Part shown: piece by piece, positions 8,724 through 16,972 of the stretch
Position numbering within the stretch: the first letter of the stretch is position 1
How the letters are laid out: each line of letters opens with the position of its first letter
Notes under the pieces: model-generated
Database searches by the model: none
What the model saw: the letters and a program-made list of their open reading frames with translations, nothing else
Told to the model about the DNA's origin: nothing
Made by a program: the position numbers and the translations under genes
Assembly (NCBI GenBank): GCA_903908265.1
Contig: CAIVRI010000096.1
Span: forward strand, 1 to 60,017
Source: an uncultured Pseudomonadota bacterium
GTDB taxonomy: Bacteria > Pseudomonadota > Gammaproteobacteria > Steroidobacterales > Steroidobacteraceae
Length of the DNA: 60,017 nucleotides
Reading direction: 5' to 3'

Positions 8724-10498
8724 ATGGTTTCCGGGGCGGACACGCCGAGCATAGCCAGACCATTGCGTAGGACTTGTCGAGCCGCTGTGAACAGTACCAA
8801 CCGCGCCTCACGCGCCGCTTCATCGTCGACGATCACGCGCAGATCTGGATTGTCATTGCCAGCAGAATAAGCGGCATGGAACTCATTCGCCAGATCGCGC
8901 AGATAATTGACTAGCGTGTGTGGAGAGCGCGTCGCTGCCGCGAGCGTAATGACTTCGGGATAGCGGGTCATCGCGACCATCAGCCGGCGTTCATGCGGAT
9001 AGACGAGGCGGTCCAGTGCTGCTCGACCACGGGCGGGGTCATGTACGAAGCCGCGGTCAGCAAGTTGCCTTAAAACGCTCGCGACGCGTGCGTGCGCGTA
9101 TTGAATGTAATAGACTGGATTTTCTGAACTGCGTGATTTAGCCAACTCCAGATCAAAGTCGAGGGTCTGGTCGTGTGAGCGCATCACAAAGTAAAAGCGA
9201 CACGCATCGTTGCCTACCTCATGACGCAACTGTCGCAGGGTCACGAAATTCCCTTCCCGTTTTCCCATCGCGACCTTGACGTCGCCGCGGTAAAGATTAA
9301 CGAGTTGCAGCAGCGTGACTTCCAGCGACTCAGGCGGTTCTCCCATTGCCGCGAGGCCGCCTCGCACCCGTGCAACATAGCCGTGATGATCGGCGCCCAG
9401 TACATCGATCAGGCGGTCAAAGCCGCGTAGCCGCTTGTCCAGATGGTAAGCAATATCCGATGCAAAATAGGTGCGCGCACCGTTTTCGCGTTCGACTACA
9501 CGGTCCTCATCGTCGCCAAAAGCGCTGGCACGAAACCAGAGTGCTCCATCTTTACGGTAGGTATGTCCCGCCTGATCAAGGCGCCGCAAGGCTTCCTCGA
9601 TAGCGCCACTTGTGGCCAGGGATCGCTCCGAATACCAACGATCGAAGGTGACGCCCATTTCGGCAAGGTCGCCACGGATCCCGGCGACCATGCCTGCGAG
9701 CGCATGATCGACTACAGCGGCGACATCCGAATCACCGAGTAATACCCGCATACGGGCAATCAGCGCGTCAATGTACGCCTCTTTGTCACCACCCTGCGGC
9801 TCGTCAGGCGGTAGGTTGGAAACCACTTCCTCTGCGGAGCGCCGGAACTTGTGCGAATACTCCGCTTCTAGTCCGGCCGCAATGGGCAGCAGGTAATCGC
9901 CTTTATAACCATTCGATGGCAACGTCACCGGCTCGCCAAGGCGCTCGAGATAACGCGTCCAGACGCTGACGGCGAGAATGTCGACCTGGCGGCCTGCGTC
10001 GTTGATGTAGTACTCGCGGTGCACCGTGTGGCCGGCCGCGGACAGTAGGTTGGCGAGCGCCGCCCCAAAGGCTGCGTGACGGCCATGGCCCACATGCAGT
10101 GGGCCTGTTGGGTTGGCGGATACAAACTCAAGCAACACTTTCTCGCCGCTGCCGATCGGTTGGCGACCGTACTCGGTGCCGCGATCTAGGATCGCGCCGA
10201 CTTCCGCATAGTAGGCCGCATCGGAGAGATGGAAGTTGATGAAGCCCGGTCCCGCGATCTCGACTTTCGCGACTGCAGGGTCCATCGGCAGGGCCGCGAT
10301 GATGGCCTCGGCCAACTGTCTCGGGTTACAGCGCGCAGCCTTGGCATGGCGCATGGCCACATTGCTTGCGTAGTCGCCGTGGCTGGCGTCGCGTGTGCGC
10401 TCGACGTCTGGCGGCAGGGCGCGCGCCTGCGCCGAGAGCAGGTCATCGGGCAGTGCGGCGAGAGCCGCGCTGATCAGTCGTTCGATCGTCGCTTTCAA
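8720..10498 (-). CDS. argS: Arginyl-tRNA synthetase
   Basis: Class I aminoacyl-tRNA synthetase charging tRNA(Arg). The 592-residue length fits. Residues 1-100 form the arginyl-specific N-terminal domain with GDYASN at 41-46. The HIGH signature is HVGHG at 135-139 after FVSANPTGPL. The KMSKS-equivalent is the MGKREGNFVTL region. The DALR anticodon-binding domain ends the protein (VNYLRDLANEFHAAYS...VLRNGLAMLGV). It lies 74 bp downstream of priA in the same direction, and its stop overlaps the SPOR gene, forming a priA-argS-SPOR unit. Confidence 0.97.
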   Translation of the reverse strand: MKATIERLISAALAALPDDLLSAQARALPPDVERTRDASHGDYASNVAMRHAKAARCNPRQLAEAIIAALPMDPAVAKVEIAGPGFINFHLSDAAYYAEVGAILDRGTEYGRQPIGSGEKVLLEFVSANPTGPLHVGHGRHAAFGAALANLLSAAGHTVHREYYINDAGRQVDILAVSVWTRYLERLGEPVTLPSNGYKGDYLLPIAAGLEAEYSHKFRRSAEEVVSNLPPDEPQGGDKEAYIDALIARMRVLLGDSDVAAVVDHALAGMVAGIRGDLAEMGVTFDRWYSERSLATSGAIEEALRRLDQAGHTYRKDGALWFRASAFGDDEDRVVERENGARTYFASDIAYHLDKRLRGFDRLIDVLGADHHGYVARVRGGLAAMGEPPESLEVTLLQLVNLYRGDVKVAMGKREGNFVTLRQLRHEVGNDACRFYFVMRSHDQTLDFDLELAKSRSSENPVYYIQYAHARVASVLRQLADRGFVHDPARGRAALDRLVYPHERRLMVAMTRYPEVITLAAATRSPHTLVNYLRDLANEFHAAYSAGNDNPDLRVIVDDEAAREARLVLFTAARQVLRNGLAMLGVSAPETM

Positions 10499-10572
10499 AG
10501 GATATTCCGGACTCGGTCGCGCGGGAAAACGCTCTGAATTCTACCGGAATCGACCGGGTCGGGGGTTTCTCG

Positions 10573-12783
10573 TCAAGTGACTTCGAGTGGGTCGACATCG
10601 ACCGACCAACGGACTTTGCGGCCTTCTGGCAATTTTTCGACCTGAATCAGCCAGTGGGTCAGAAATTGGTGCAAGGCCGCTCGCTGTACGCTTTCGACCA
10701 GTAATTGCGCGCGGTAGCGCCCGGCGCGGCGCTCCATCACGGAGGCTACCGGGCCGAGTAACCGGACCGGGTATTCGGTCGGTGCGGCCCGCCGGGCGGC
10801 CTCCAGGAAGCCCAACGCATCGGTACGCTCCGGGGCATCGGCTCGCAGCAGGGCGAGTCGTGCGTAAGGGGGCCAGCCGGCGGCGGCGCGCTCCGCCAGT
10901 GCGCTTTGGGCAAACCCCTCATAACCTTCGGTAACCAGCCGCTGTAGGAGCGGGTGCTCCGGGCAAGCGCTCTGGATGTACACCTCACCGGGTCGGCTGG
11001 CGCGCCCGGCGCGCCCTGCCACCTGCACGATGCTCTGCGCTAGTCGTTCGCTGGCTCGGAAATCGGTGCCAAAGAGTCCCTGATCGGCATTCAGCACGAC
11101 GACGAGGGTGACGTCGGGAAAGTCATGCCCCTTCGTCAGCATTTGCGTGCCCACGAGGATGCGCGCTTCGCCGGACTGGACCCGTTCGAGCGCCTGTTCA
11201 ATCTCGCCGCGGCCTTGAATCGTATCGCGATCAATGCGCACTACGGGACGGCCGGGGAATAACTCGTCGAGCCCATCTTCAATCCGTTCAGTACCCTGCC
11301 CTACGGGGCGTAGTTCGGCAGAGCAGCGTGGACAAGCGAACGGTACGGGCGCTTGCGCGCCGCAGTGATGGCAGATGAGTTGTTGCCGTCGCATATGGAC
11401 GGTCATGCGGGCGTCGCACGCTTCGCAAGGGGCCGCCCAACTGCAGCCCGGGCAGAACAGGGTGGGAGCGTACCCGCGCCGATTCAAGTAAATCAGTACT
11501 TGTCCGCCTGCCGACAGGTGTCGTTCAATGGCCATGACCGTGGGTGTTGCGATGCCATGGCGTTCTTCGTGGATCCGCAGGTCGATGACGGTGATGCGCG
11601 GAATACTGGCCGCACCGGCGCGTTCCGGCATCGACAACAATTGATAACGATTCAGGGTCGCCTGCTGCAGGGTTTCCAGCGAAGGCGTCGCGGAGCCGAG
11701 CACGATAGGAACTTTTTCGCGCTGTGCGCGCAATACAGCGAGGTCCCGGGCCGAATATCGAAAGCCTTCTTGCTGCTTATAGGAGGCATCGTGCTCTTCA
11801 TCCACGATGACGATACCTGGGCGCGCCAACGGCACGAATACCGCTGAGCGGGTACCAATCACGATGGGCGCCCGGCCTGTCCGTGCCAGCCGCCACATGG
11901 ACAGGCGGTCACTGTCCGTCAAGCCGGAATGCAGGATGGCGATGGGGACGTCGAAGCGCGCCCGAAAACGCGCTACCGCCTGCGGTGTTAGAGCAATTTC
12001 CGGTACCAAAACTAGCGCCTGCCGTCCTGCTGCGACCACCGTCTCGATGGCGCGCAAATAGACCTCAGTTTTGCCGCTGCCGGTCACCCCATGTAGTAGG
12101 AATGGCGCAAAATCGCCGATTGCGGCCTCAATTGCGTCGATTGCTACTAATTGTGCTGGGGTGGGCGTCGGTCGCTCCCCGATGTTCCCAGCCGATGGTG
12201 CAGAACCCTCACTGCTCACCTCGTAACTATCGACCCAGCCCTTGGCAACCAAGCCGCGTAGCGCCTGACGGCCCCCTTCCCCCAGTGCTTCGAGGTCGGT
12301 CAAGTCGACGCAGTCACGCCGCGTCAGTTGGTCAACCAGGATGCGTTGTCGAGCCCCGAGTCGAGGTTTGGCGGCGAGAGCGGTTTGACCCAAATCGGAC
12401 AGCCGCCAGCGGGGTTCCCGTTCGTCGAGCGGACGTCCAGCCCGTAATCCCGCGGGTAGGGCGGTCGCACAGGCCTCGCCGATGGCGTGGTGGTAGTACT
12501 CTGCCGCGAAGCGAACGAGGCCCAGAATCGTGGGGTTGAGCGCCGGTTCGGTATCGAGGATAGCGGTGACCGAGCGCAGCCGTGCGTCGGGCACTGCGCT
12601 TTGCTCGACGATCTCGATGACCAGCCCCACCAGTTCCCGCCGGCCGAATGGGACTTGCACGCGCATGCCCGGCACGATACCGGTCGCTCCGGTGGGGGCG
12701 CGGTAGTCAAAAAGGCGCCGCAATGGCGCATCCAAGGCAATGCGCAGAATAGACGCTGGGGCAGTCGCAGTGGGCTCAGACAA
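10573..12783 (-). CDS. priA: Primosomal protein N' / replication restart helicase PriA
   Basis: Superfamily 2 3'-5' DNA helicase that reloads the replisome at collapsed forks. The 736 residues contain the N-terminal DNA-binding domain, Walker A GVTGSGKTEVYL, the DEEH box (VIVDEEHDASYKQQEGFRYS) and motif III LGSATPS. A Cys-rich zinc-binding insertion has paired CxxC motifs (CPGC, CEAC, CHHC, CPRC). The C-terminal helicase motifs include VGTQMLTKGHDFPDV and QVAGRAGRA. It is transcribed away from the sigma-factor operon, with about 107 bp between the two starts. Confidence 0.97.
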   Translation of the reverse strand: MSEPTATAPASILRIALDAPLRRLFDYRAPTGATGIVPGMRVQVPFGRRELVGLVIEIVEQSAVPDARLRSVTAILDTEPALNPTILGLVRFAAEYYHHAIGEACATALPAGLRAGRPLDEREPRWRLSDLGQTALAAKPRLGARQRILVDQLTRRDCVDLTDLEALGEGGRQALRGLVAKGWVDSYEVSSEGSAPSAGNIGERPTPTPAQLVAIDAIEAAIGDFAPFLLHGVTGSGKTEVYLRAIETVVAAGRQALVLVPEIALTPQAVARFRARFDVPIAILHSGLTDSDRLSMWRLARTGRAPIVIGTRSAVFVPLARPGIVIVDEEHDASYKQQEGFRYSARDLAVLRAQREKVPIVLGSATPSLETLQQATLNRYQLLSMPERAGAASIPRITVIDLRIHEERHGIATPTVMAIERHLSAGGQVLIYLNRRGYAPTLFCPGCSWAAPCEACDARMTVHMRRQQLICHHCGAQAPVPFACPRCSAELRPVGQGTERIEDGLDELFPGRPVVRIDRDTIQGRGEIEQALERVQSGEARILVGTQMLTKGHDFPDVTLVVVLNADQGLFGTDFRASERLAQSIVQVAGRAGRASRPGEVYIQSACPEHPLLQRLVTEGYEGFAQSALAERAAAGWPPYARLALLRADAPERTDALGFLEAARRAAPTEYPVRLLGPVASVMERRAGRYRAQLLVESVQRAALHQFLTHWLIQVEKLPEGRKVRWSVDVDPLEVT

Positions 12784-12890
12784 GGGGGGGTGTCAACCTC
12801 GACAGGGGATGGTCGTTATACCGAGCCTGTACCCGGGGGGCCAGTAGGCTGATTCGGGCGGTGGTCTGGTGCTGCGCAGTCCGGTTGGCC
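12784..12890. promoter_or_regulatory. Divergent intergenic region priA / sigma factor
   Basis: About 107 bp separating two outward-facing genes, so it should carry both promoters. It is GC-rich and I see no convincing -35/-10 pair on either strand. The sigma-factor frame stays open upstream to 12861, so its real start is not fixed. Confidence 0.4.
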
Positions 12891-13514
12891 ATGATTCTGT
12901 CTGTTACCCTGCAACTTGATGAAGTGCACTGGTCCGGCCCGCCGGATGCCCGCCCCGTGCGCACGACGGATGTCCGTGTGGAACGCGAGATCGAAGCATT
13001 CTTAAAGACTGTTGAGCGGCGCGCATTCCGCATTGCGGAACTGTCCCTGCATCATCCGGATGATGCGCTCGATGTCGTACAGGATGCGATGCTGCAATTG
13101 GTGAGTCACTACGCGAACCGGCCATCGGTCGAATGGTCGCCACTGTTCTATCAGATCCTGAAGAACCGTATTCGTGATGTGCAGCGCCGTCGTCGTACCC
13201 GCAATCGATTTATCGCTTGGTGGACGGCCGGTTTACACAGCGAAAAGGAGCCGGCTGACCCGATCGAATCGGCGATCGCCACTGATTTAGCCCCTGAAGA
13301 TCTCCTTGTCCAAACCCAGGCGATGGGGGCACTAGGCGCCGCTGTGCGCGAGTTGCCGGACCGTCAGCGGGAGGCGTTTTTGTTGCGTGCCCTTGAAGGC
13401 TTGGACGTTGCAGCGACGGCGCAAGTGATGGGTTGTTCCCAAGGTAGCGTCAAGACCCACTATTTTCGTGCGCTCGCACGCTTGCGAGTTGCACTGGGAG
13501 ATCATCGAGTATGA
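12891..13514 (+). CDS. RNA polymerase sigma factor, ECF-like
   Basis: Regions 2 and 4 of a sigma-70 family protein are visible. Region 2 contains VERRAFRIAELSLHHPDDALDVVQDAMLQL, and region 4 contains the helix-turn-helix LPDRQREAFLLRALEGLDVAATAQVMGCS followed by GSVKTHYFRALARLR. An inserted Arg-rich/Trp segment (RRRRTRNRFIAWW) separates them. The protein is about 207 residues from ATG 12891; later GTG starts (12958, 12979) are possible because region 2 only begins near residue 30. It overlaps the next gene in ATGA fashion and heads a run of genes for membrane and exported proteins, the usual architecture of envelope-responsive sigma factors. Targets cannot be inferred. Confidence 0.88.
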   Translation: MILSVTLQLDEVHWSGPPDARPVRTTDVRVEREIEAFLKTVERRAFRIAELSLHHPDDALDVVQDAMLQLVSHYANRPSVEWSPLFYQILKNRIRDVQRRRRTRNRFIAWWTAGLHSEKEPADPIESAIATDLAPEDLLVQTQAMGALGAAVRELPDRQREAFLLRALEGLDVAATAQVMGCSQGSVKTHYFRALARLRVALGDHRV

Positions 13515-13894
13515 CCGAGCAGGACGAAACGGCTCTCGTCGCATTGGCCGAGCGGTGCCGTGAGGAACTGGTCGCGCACGTTGCATCCATCGACTCGCAG
13601 ACCCTCGAGCGACTGGCGCAGGCACGACATCGGGCCTTGACCGATGGCCGTACTATGGGCGGCGAACGGCCGTTTCGAGTGCCGGGAGGGTGGCTGCCAG
13701 TCAGCGTCTTCGCGCTGGCTGGCGCGCTGGTCCTTGCGGTCTGGATTTTCCGCCCTGTGGTTATCAATGCACCGGGTGCAGAGGTCGCCCCGGTGGAGGA
13801 CGTTGAGATGCTGGCGGCTAGCGACGAGCCAGATTTCTATACGGAGGATGCCGCGTTCTATGAATGGGCCGGCAACATCGCAGGCGAGAGTTAG
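13511..13894 (+). CDS. Single-pass membrane protein, candidate anti-sigma factor (DUF3619-like)
   Basis: A 127-residue protein with a helical, charged cytosolic N-terminus (about 1-58; EQDETALVALAERCREEL), one transmembrane helix at about 60-83 (WLPVSVFALAGALVLAVWIF), and an acidic periplasmic tail ending VEMLAASDEPDFYTEDAAFYEW. A short N-domain, one helix and an acidic LA-x-D-x-x-DFY-x-W-like tail resemble the small proteins (DUF3619-type) encoded after similar sigma factors in beta- and gammaproteobacteria. Position (4-bp overlap with the sigma gene) and topology suggest it holds the sigma factor at the membrane. That is inference: no zinc-binding HxxxCxxC anti-sigma motif is present. Confidence 0.75.
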   Translation: MTEQDETALVALAERCREELVAHVASIDSQTLERLAQARHRALTDGRTMGGERPFRVPGGWLPVSVFALAGALVLAVWIFRPVVINAPGAEVAPVEDVEMLAASDEPDFYTEDAAFYEWAGNIAGES

Positions 13895-14131
13895 ATGCGG
13901 GAGGTCGCGCGCAGTGTGGGGTCGGTTGCGCTGTTGCTCTACATGACCGCAGCATTGCCCCAGTCTGCAGTATCGGCGCTACCCAACGGGGAGCTGCTTG
14001 AATTTCTGGGTGGCGCTGATGCGATTGCGCCTGAACTGGCGCAATACCTGGCGGGCCGGGGCGCACAGGTGCGCGCACCGACCACGCTACCTGAACAGTC
14101 GCTGCCACCTGACAAAGCGCGGCAGCCTTGA
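13895..14131 (+). CDS. Small exported protein of unknown function
   Basis: Seventy-eight residues, starting at the base after the preceding stop. The first 28 residues look like a signal peptide (VARSVGSVALLLYMTAALPQSAVSA), leaving about 50 residues. These include LPNGELLEFLGGADAIAPEL and a Pro-rich end. I recognise no domain. The motif LLEFLG resembles the short acidic tails of other proteins encoded beside such sigma factors, so it may act in the same signalling route. Tight packing between the anti-sigma-like gene and the DUF3106 gene supports it being real. Confidence 0.65.
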   Translation: MREVARSVGSVALLLYMTAALPQSAVSALPNGELLEFLGGADAIAPELAQYLAGRGAQVRAPTTLPEQSLPPDKARQP

Positions 14132-14145
14132 ATGAGTACGTGACC

Positions 14146-14631
14146 ATGTGGGTACGAGTTGTTCGCATCGCTGTCCTTCTGCTGCTGTGCTGCGCACGGC
14201 CAGCCATTGCCGATGACGCAGGCGTCGCCTGGTCAGCACTTGCGCCGGCGCAGAAGACGCTTCTGCATGCGTTTGAGGAAGGTTGGAGTCAATTGCCACC
14301 GGAGCGGCAGGCGGCACTGTCGCGTGGTAGTGAGCGTTGGCTGGCGATGCCGGCGAACGAGCGCGAGCAGGCACAGCAACGGTTTGAGCACTGGCGCCAA
14401 CTGCCCCCCGAAGCGCGCGAGCAAATGCGTGAGCGCTGGCGGGAGTTTCGCGCGCTGCCGCCGCAGGTGCAGGGACGTGTTCGAGACCAATTTCGGCGTT
14501 TTCACGACCTATCGCCAGAACGTCGTCAAGAACTGAAGCAACGCTGGCAACACTTGTCGCCGGATGAGCGCAAGGTGCTGCGTGAACAGTTTCGAATGGG
14601 TCATCCGCATGACCGCGGCGGCAATCACTGA
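14146..14631 (+). CDS. DUF3106 periplasmic helical-repeat protein
   Basis: About 161 residues with a signal peptide (VRIAVLLLLCCARPAIA, cleavage near residue 22) and then an almost entirely repeated sequence. Six consecutive units of exactly 18 residues follow each other from Trp29 to residue 136, each beginning Trp/Phe-x-x-Leu/Met followed by a Pro-rich PPE-type turn and a charged helix; a seventh is partial. The family is DUF3106, function unknown. The repeated L-x-P-E-x-R pattern recalls the LTxxQ helices of CpxP/Spy periplasmic chaperones and stress sensors, suggesting a similar role. TTG 14128 and GTG 14140 are alternative starts; ATG 14146 sits right before the signal peptide. Confidence 0.82.
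   Translation: MWVRVVRIAVLLLLCCARPAIADDAGVAWSALAPAQKTLLHAFEEGWSQLPPERQAALSRGSERWLAMPANEREQAQQRFEHWRQLPPEAREQMRERWREFRALPPQVQGRVRDQFRRFHDLSPERRQELKQRWQHLSPDERKVLREQFRMGHPHDRGGNH
14230..14553 (+). repeat. Six in-frame 54-bp units encoding 18-residue repeats
   Basis: Within the DUF3106 gene, units start at 14230, 14284, 14338, 14392, 14446 and 14500. Their first residues are WSALAP, WSQLPP, WLAMPA, WRQLPP, FRALPP and FHDLSP. No insertion or deletion breaks the 18-residue register. Eighteen residues are five alpha-helical turns. The DNA copies have diverged, so the repeat is kept at protein level. Confidence 0.85.
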
Positions 14632-14644
14632 CCGAGCGGCCCTG

Positions 14645-14917
14645 ATGCGTTTTGACTGGTTGCTCACCGGGGTGATTGTTGGTGGGACGCTCTGGTCCGC
14701 GCACCGCTTGGCGCGCGATCTGTCAGCGCAACTAGCCGTTCGTTGGGGGTCATTCCGGCGTCGCTCGGTGGGGTTTCGTGCACTCGTTTGGATCGGTTTG
14801 TTTTGGGTCGGTTGGCGAGTGCTGCGCTTGGGTTGGCGCCCATTCCTTGGCTACAGCCTCATTTTCGCGGGTCTGATCTTGTGGGCGGCCGTTGCCGCGC
14901 GCTCGCGCCGCTCTTGA
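14645..14917 (+). CDS. Small two-helix membrane protein, unknown
   Basis: About 90 residues from ATG 14645 (ATG 14609, overlapping the DUF3106 end, is an alternative). Two hydrophobic stretches are visible, FRALVWIGLFWVGWRVLRLGW and FLGYSLIFAGLILWAAVAA, preceded by a weaker one (LLTGVIVGGTLWSA). The loops are Arg-rich, suggesting cytosolic faces. No family recognised. In betaproteobacterial relatives of this operon an RDD-type membrane protein sits in this position; this one is shorter and not clearly RDD. It is the likely last gene of the sigma operon. Confidence 0.6.
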   Translation: MRFDWLLTGVIVGGTLWSAHRLARDLSAQLAVRWGSFRRRSVGFRALVWIGLFWVGWRVLRLGWRPFLGYSLIFAGLILWAAVAARSRRS

Positions 14918-14928
14918 CGCATCCGACA

Positions 14929-14943
14929 GACACGCCTAGTGTC
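14929..14943. promoter_or_regulatory. Short palindrome upstream of the BrnA-like gene
   Basis: GACAC and GTGTC arms, 5 bp each, separated by GCCTA, ending 29 bp before the ATG of the ribbon-helix-helix-type gene. Proteins of that class often bind palindromes in their own promoters. The arms are short and could arise by chance. Confidence 0.3.
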
Positions 14944-14972
14944 ACAACCATCCCGCGTAGAGGTGCCTTCCG

Positions 14973-15212
14973 ATGCAATACGATGCCGATCTCTCTGCGG
15001 ACGCTGATGTCTACACGCCAGCCGCCCGGCGTCCCTTGCCGATCGATTCCGATGTTTGCGAATGGTTTATGGATCGTGCGCAACGGTCTGGCCATGAAGA
15101 TGTGGCCGCGCTCATCAATGCCGCATTGCGGGAACATATCCGACGTGCAGACGAACCGCTGGAACGTACGCTTCGCCGCGTATTGCGCGAGGAATTACGC
15201 AAAGTCGGCTGA
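14973..15212 (+). CDS. BrnA-like ribbon-helix-helix protein, orphan
   Basis: Seventy-nine residues. The middle, LPIDSDVCEWFMDRAQRSG followed by VAALINAALREHI, resembles the C-terminal half of BrnA-type antitoxins (RL-x-P-DV-x-x-WF ... INAxLR-x-x). The C-terminal 20 residues are strongly basic and helical (RTLRRVLREELRKVG). A beta strand followed by two helices would make a dimeric DNA-binding fold. No BrnT-like or other toxin-sized gene lies beside it: upstream is the membrane protein, downstream an MFS exporter. It could be a solitary repressor or a decayed toxin-antitoxin remnant. Family assignment is tentative. Confidence 0.6.
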   Translation: MQYDADLSADADVYTPAARRPLPIDSDVCEWFMDRAQRSGHEDVAALINAALREHIRRADEPLERTLRRVLREELRKVG

Positions 15213-15278
15213 AGGGCCTGACGTGCGCAAAGTGCCGGCTCGCAGGATGGGGTCTGTCTGGCACGCGGCGCTGATCGA

Positions 15279-16889
15279 ATGATTGGCCCTGCCCTTGAAC
15301 CCATGCGCTCGCCACTGTTTCGGCGCCTGTGGATTGCGACACTAATCTCTAATTTCGGCACTCTGATTCAAAGCGTCGGCGCCGCTTGGCTGATGACGCA
15401 ATTGGTCAGCGCATCCGATATGGTCGCCTTCGTGCAGGCGGCCACGGCCCTACCAGTCATGCTCCTGTCCGTTCCCGCGGGAGCGGTCGCGGATATCACC
15501 GATCGTCGGCACGTCATGCTCGCCGCGCTACTGGTGATGGTGACGGTGTCTGTGCTGATCACCACGCTGTCCTTCCTACAGTTGATCACGCCATGGTCGC
15601 TGCTCGGTCTGACGTTTCTGCTGGGTTGTGGCAGCGCCCTGTATGGGCCGGCGTGGCAGGCCTCGGTTGGAGAACAGGTGCCGGTGCGGCTGCTGCCCTC
15701 TGCCGTGGCCCTCAACGCGCTCGGCTTCAATATCGCAAGGACCGTCGGACCAGCCTTAGGCGGCGCCATCGTCGCGGCAGCTGGGGCGGCGGCGGCCTTC
15801 TTGATCAATGCCTGCTCCTATCTGGTCCTGATCTTTGTGCTCATCTTCTGGCGCAGGACGCTGTTACCAACCTCTCTGCCGCCGGAAAGCATCGGTGCTG
15901 CCATTGCCACCGGCGTCCGCTATGCGCGCCTGTCGCTACCGATCCGGACCGTGCTCGAACGGGCGACCTTATTTGGGTTTGGCGCCGGCGGCCTTTGGGC
16001 CACCCTGCCGTTGATTGCCCGTGACTTGCTCGGCGGCGGTCCATTGACCTATGGGACGCTGTTGGGTGGATTTGGTGCCGGTGCTGTACTGGCGGCACTG
16101 GGCATTGCGACTTTGCGTCGCGCGTACGGTTACAACCGGGTGGCGACGGCTGCTTCAGTCACTTTTGCCTTTGCCGCTGCGCTTGCGGGGCTGTCGCACT
16201 GGATGGTGCTGACTTTGCCGGCAGCGGCGCTGGCCGGCGCCAGCTGGCTGCTGTCCTTTTCAACGTTCAACGTGGTGGTCCAGGTTTCCTCGCCTCGTTG
16301 GGTTCTGGGGCGCACTTTGGCGCTCTATCAAAGCGCGGCCTTCGGTGGTGCTGCCGTGGGGGCCTGGGTCTGGGGCTTAGGGGCAGAGCACATCGGCCTT
16401 TCCACCAGCTTGGTCGCATCGTCCGTCGTCCTGTTGCTCTCGGCGGGTTGGGTGGGCCGGCACCGGCCGCTGGTGGCGCATGGGGCCGACGAATTGGGTC
16501 CATTGGCTACGGCGAGTGGGGGCCCCGGCTTGAATGTGCCGCAAGCTGCAGGACCGATCGTGATAACGGTCGAATATCGTGTAGCCGAGGCCAACGTCGC
16601 GGCTTTTCTGCATGCGGCGCACGCGCTGGGCCGCACCCGGCGGCGCGACGGCGCACGCCGTTGGTCGATGATGCAGGACCTAGACGAGCCGACGCGCTTT
16701 GTCGAACGTTATCAGGCCCTAACCTGGCTGGATCACCTGCGCCAATGGCAACGCGCGACGCTCGCCGATCAGTCCGTCCGCGACGGTGTGTTGGCACTGC
16801 ACGAAGGACCAGCGCCGCCGGTCGTCCACCATCTCTGGGCGCGGGAGCCCGACGACGCCGAACCATCGCCACCGTCAGGCCCCGACTGA
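15279..16889 (+). CDS. MFS transporter of the MFS_3 (EntS-like) type with C-terminal soluble domain
   Basis: 536 residues. Residues 1-410 carry about 12 membrane helices of the MFS_3/DUF894 class: start [20 protein letters not shown], motif [14 protein letters not shown], and the conserved [21 protein letters not shown]. About 120 residues follow as a soluble domain ([18 protein letters not shown] ... [18 protein letters not shown]) resembling a monooxygenase-like ferredoxin fold, a combination known in this transporter class. Substrates of relatives include siderophores and macrolides; the substrate here is unknown. ATG 15303 is an alternative start. Confidence 0.85.
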   Translation: MIGPALEPMRSPLFRRLWIATLISNFGTLIQSVGAAWLMTQLVSASDMVAFVQAATALPVMLLSVPAGAVADITDRRHVMLAALLVMVTVSVLITTLSFLQLITPWSLLGLTFLLGCGSALYGPAWQASVGEQVPVRLLPSAVALNALGFNIARTVGPALGGAIVAAAGAAAAFLINACSYLVLIFVLIFWRRTLLPTSLPPESIGAAIATGVRYARLSLPIRTVLERATLFGFGAGGLWATLPLIARDLLGGGPLTYGTLLGGFGAGAVLAALGIATLRRAYGYNRVATAASVTFAFAAALAGLSHWMVLTLPAAALAGASWLLSFSTFNVVVQVSSPRWVLGRTLALYQSAAFGGAAVGAWVWGLGAEHIGLSTSLVASSVVLLLSAGWVGRHRPLVAHGADELGPLATASGGPGLNVPQAAGPIVITVEYRVAEANVAAFLHAAHALGRTRRRDGARRWSMMQDLDEPTRFVERYQALTWLDHLRQWQRATLADQSVRDGVLALHEGPAPPVVHHLWAREPDDAEPSPPSGPD

Positions 16890-16972
16890 CATCGGCGACG
16901 GCGACCCCCAGATCGCACTACAATAGCTGCCCAGTCGCCCGTTGTCGGGCCCGCCAGGATGGTCGTAGACCC

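Noticed and set aside
16298-16972. N-terminal extension of the YebC-like frame by 225 codons
   Set aside because: The extension overlaps the 3' part of the MFS gene in another frame and is Arg/Gly-rich. Family alignment starts at MGRIF, ATG 16973.
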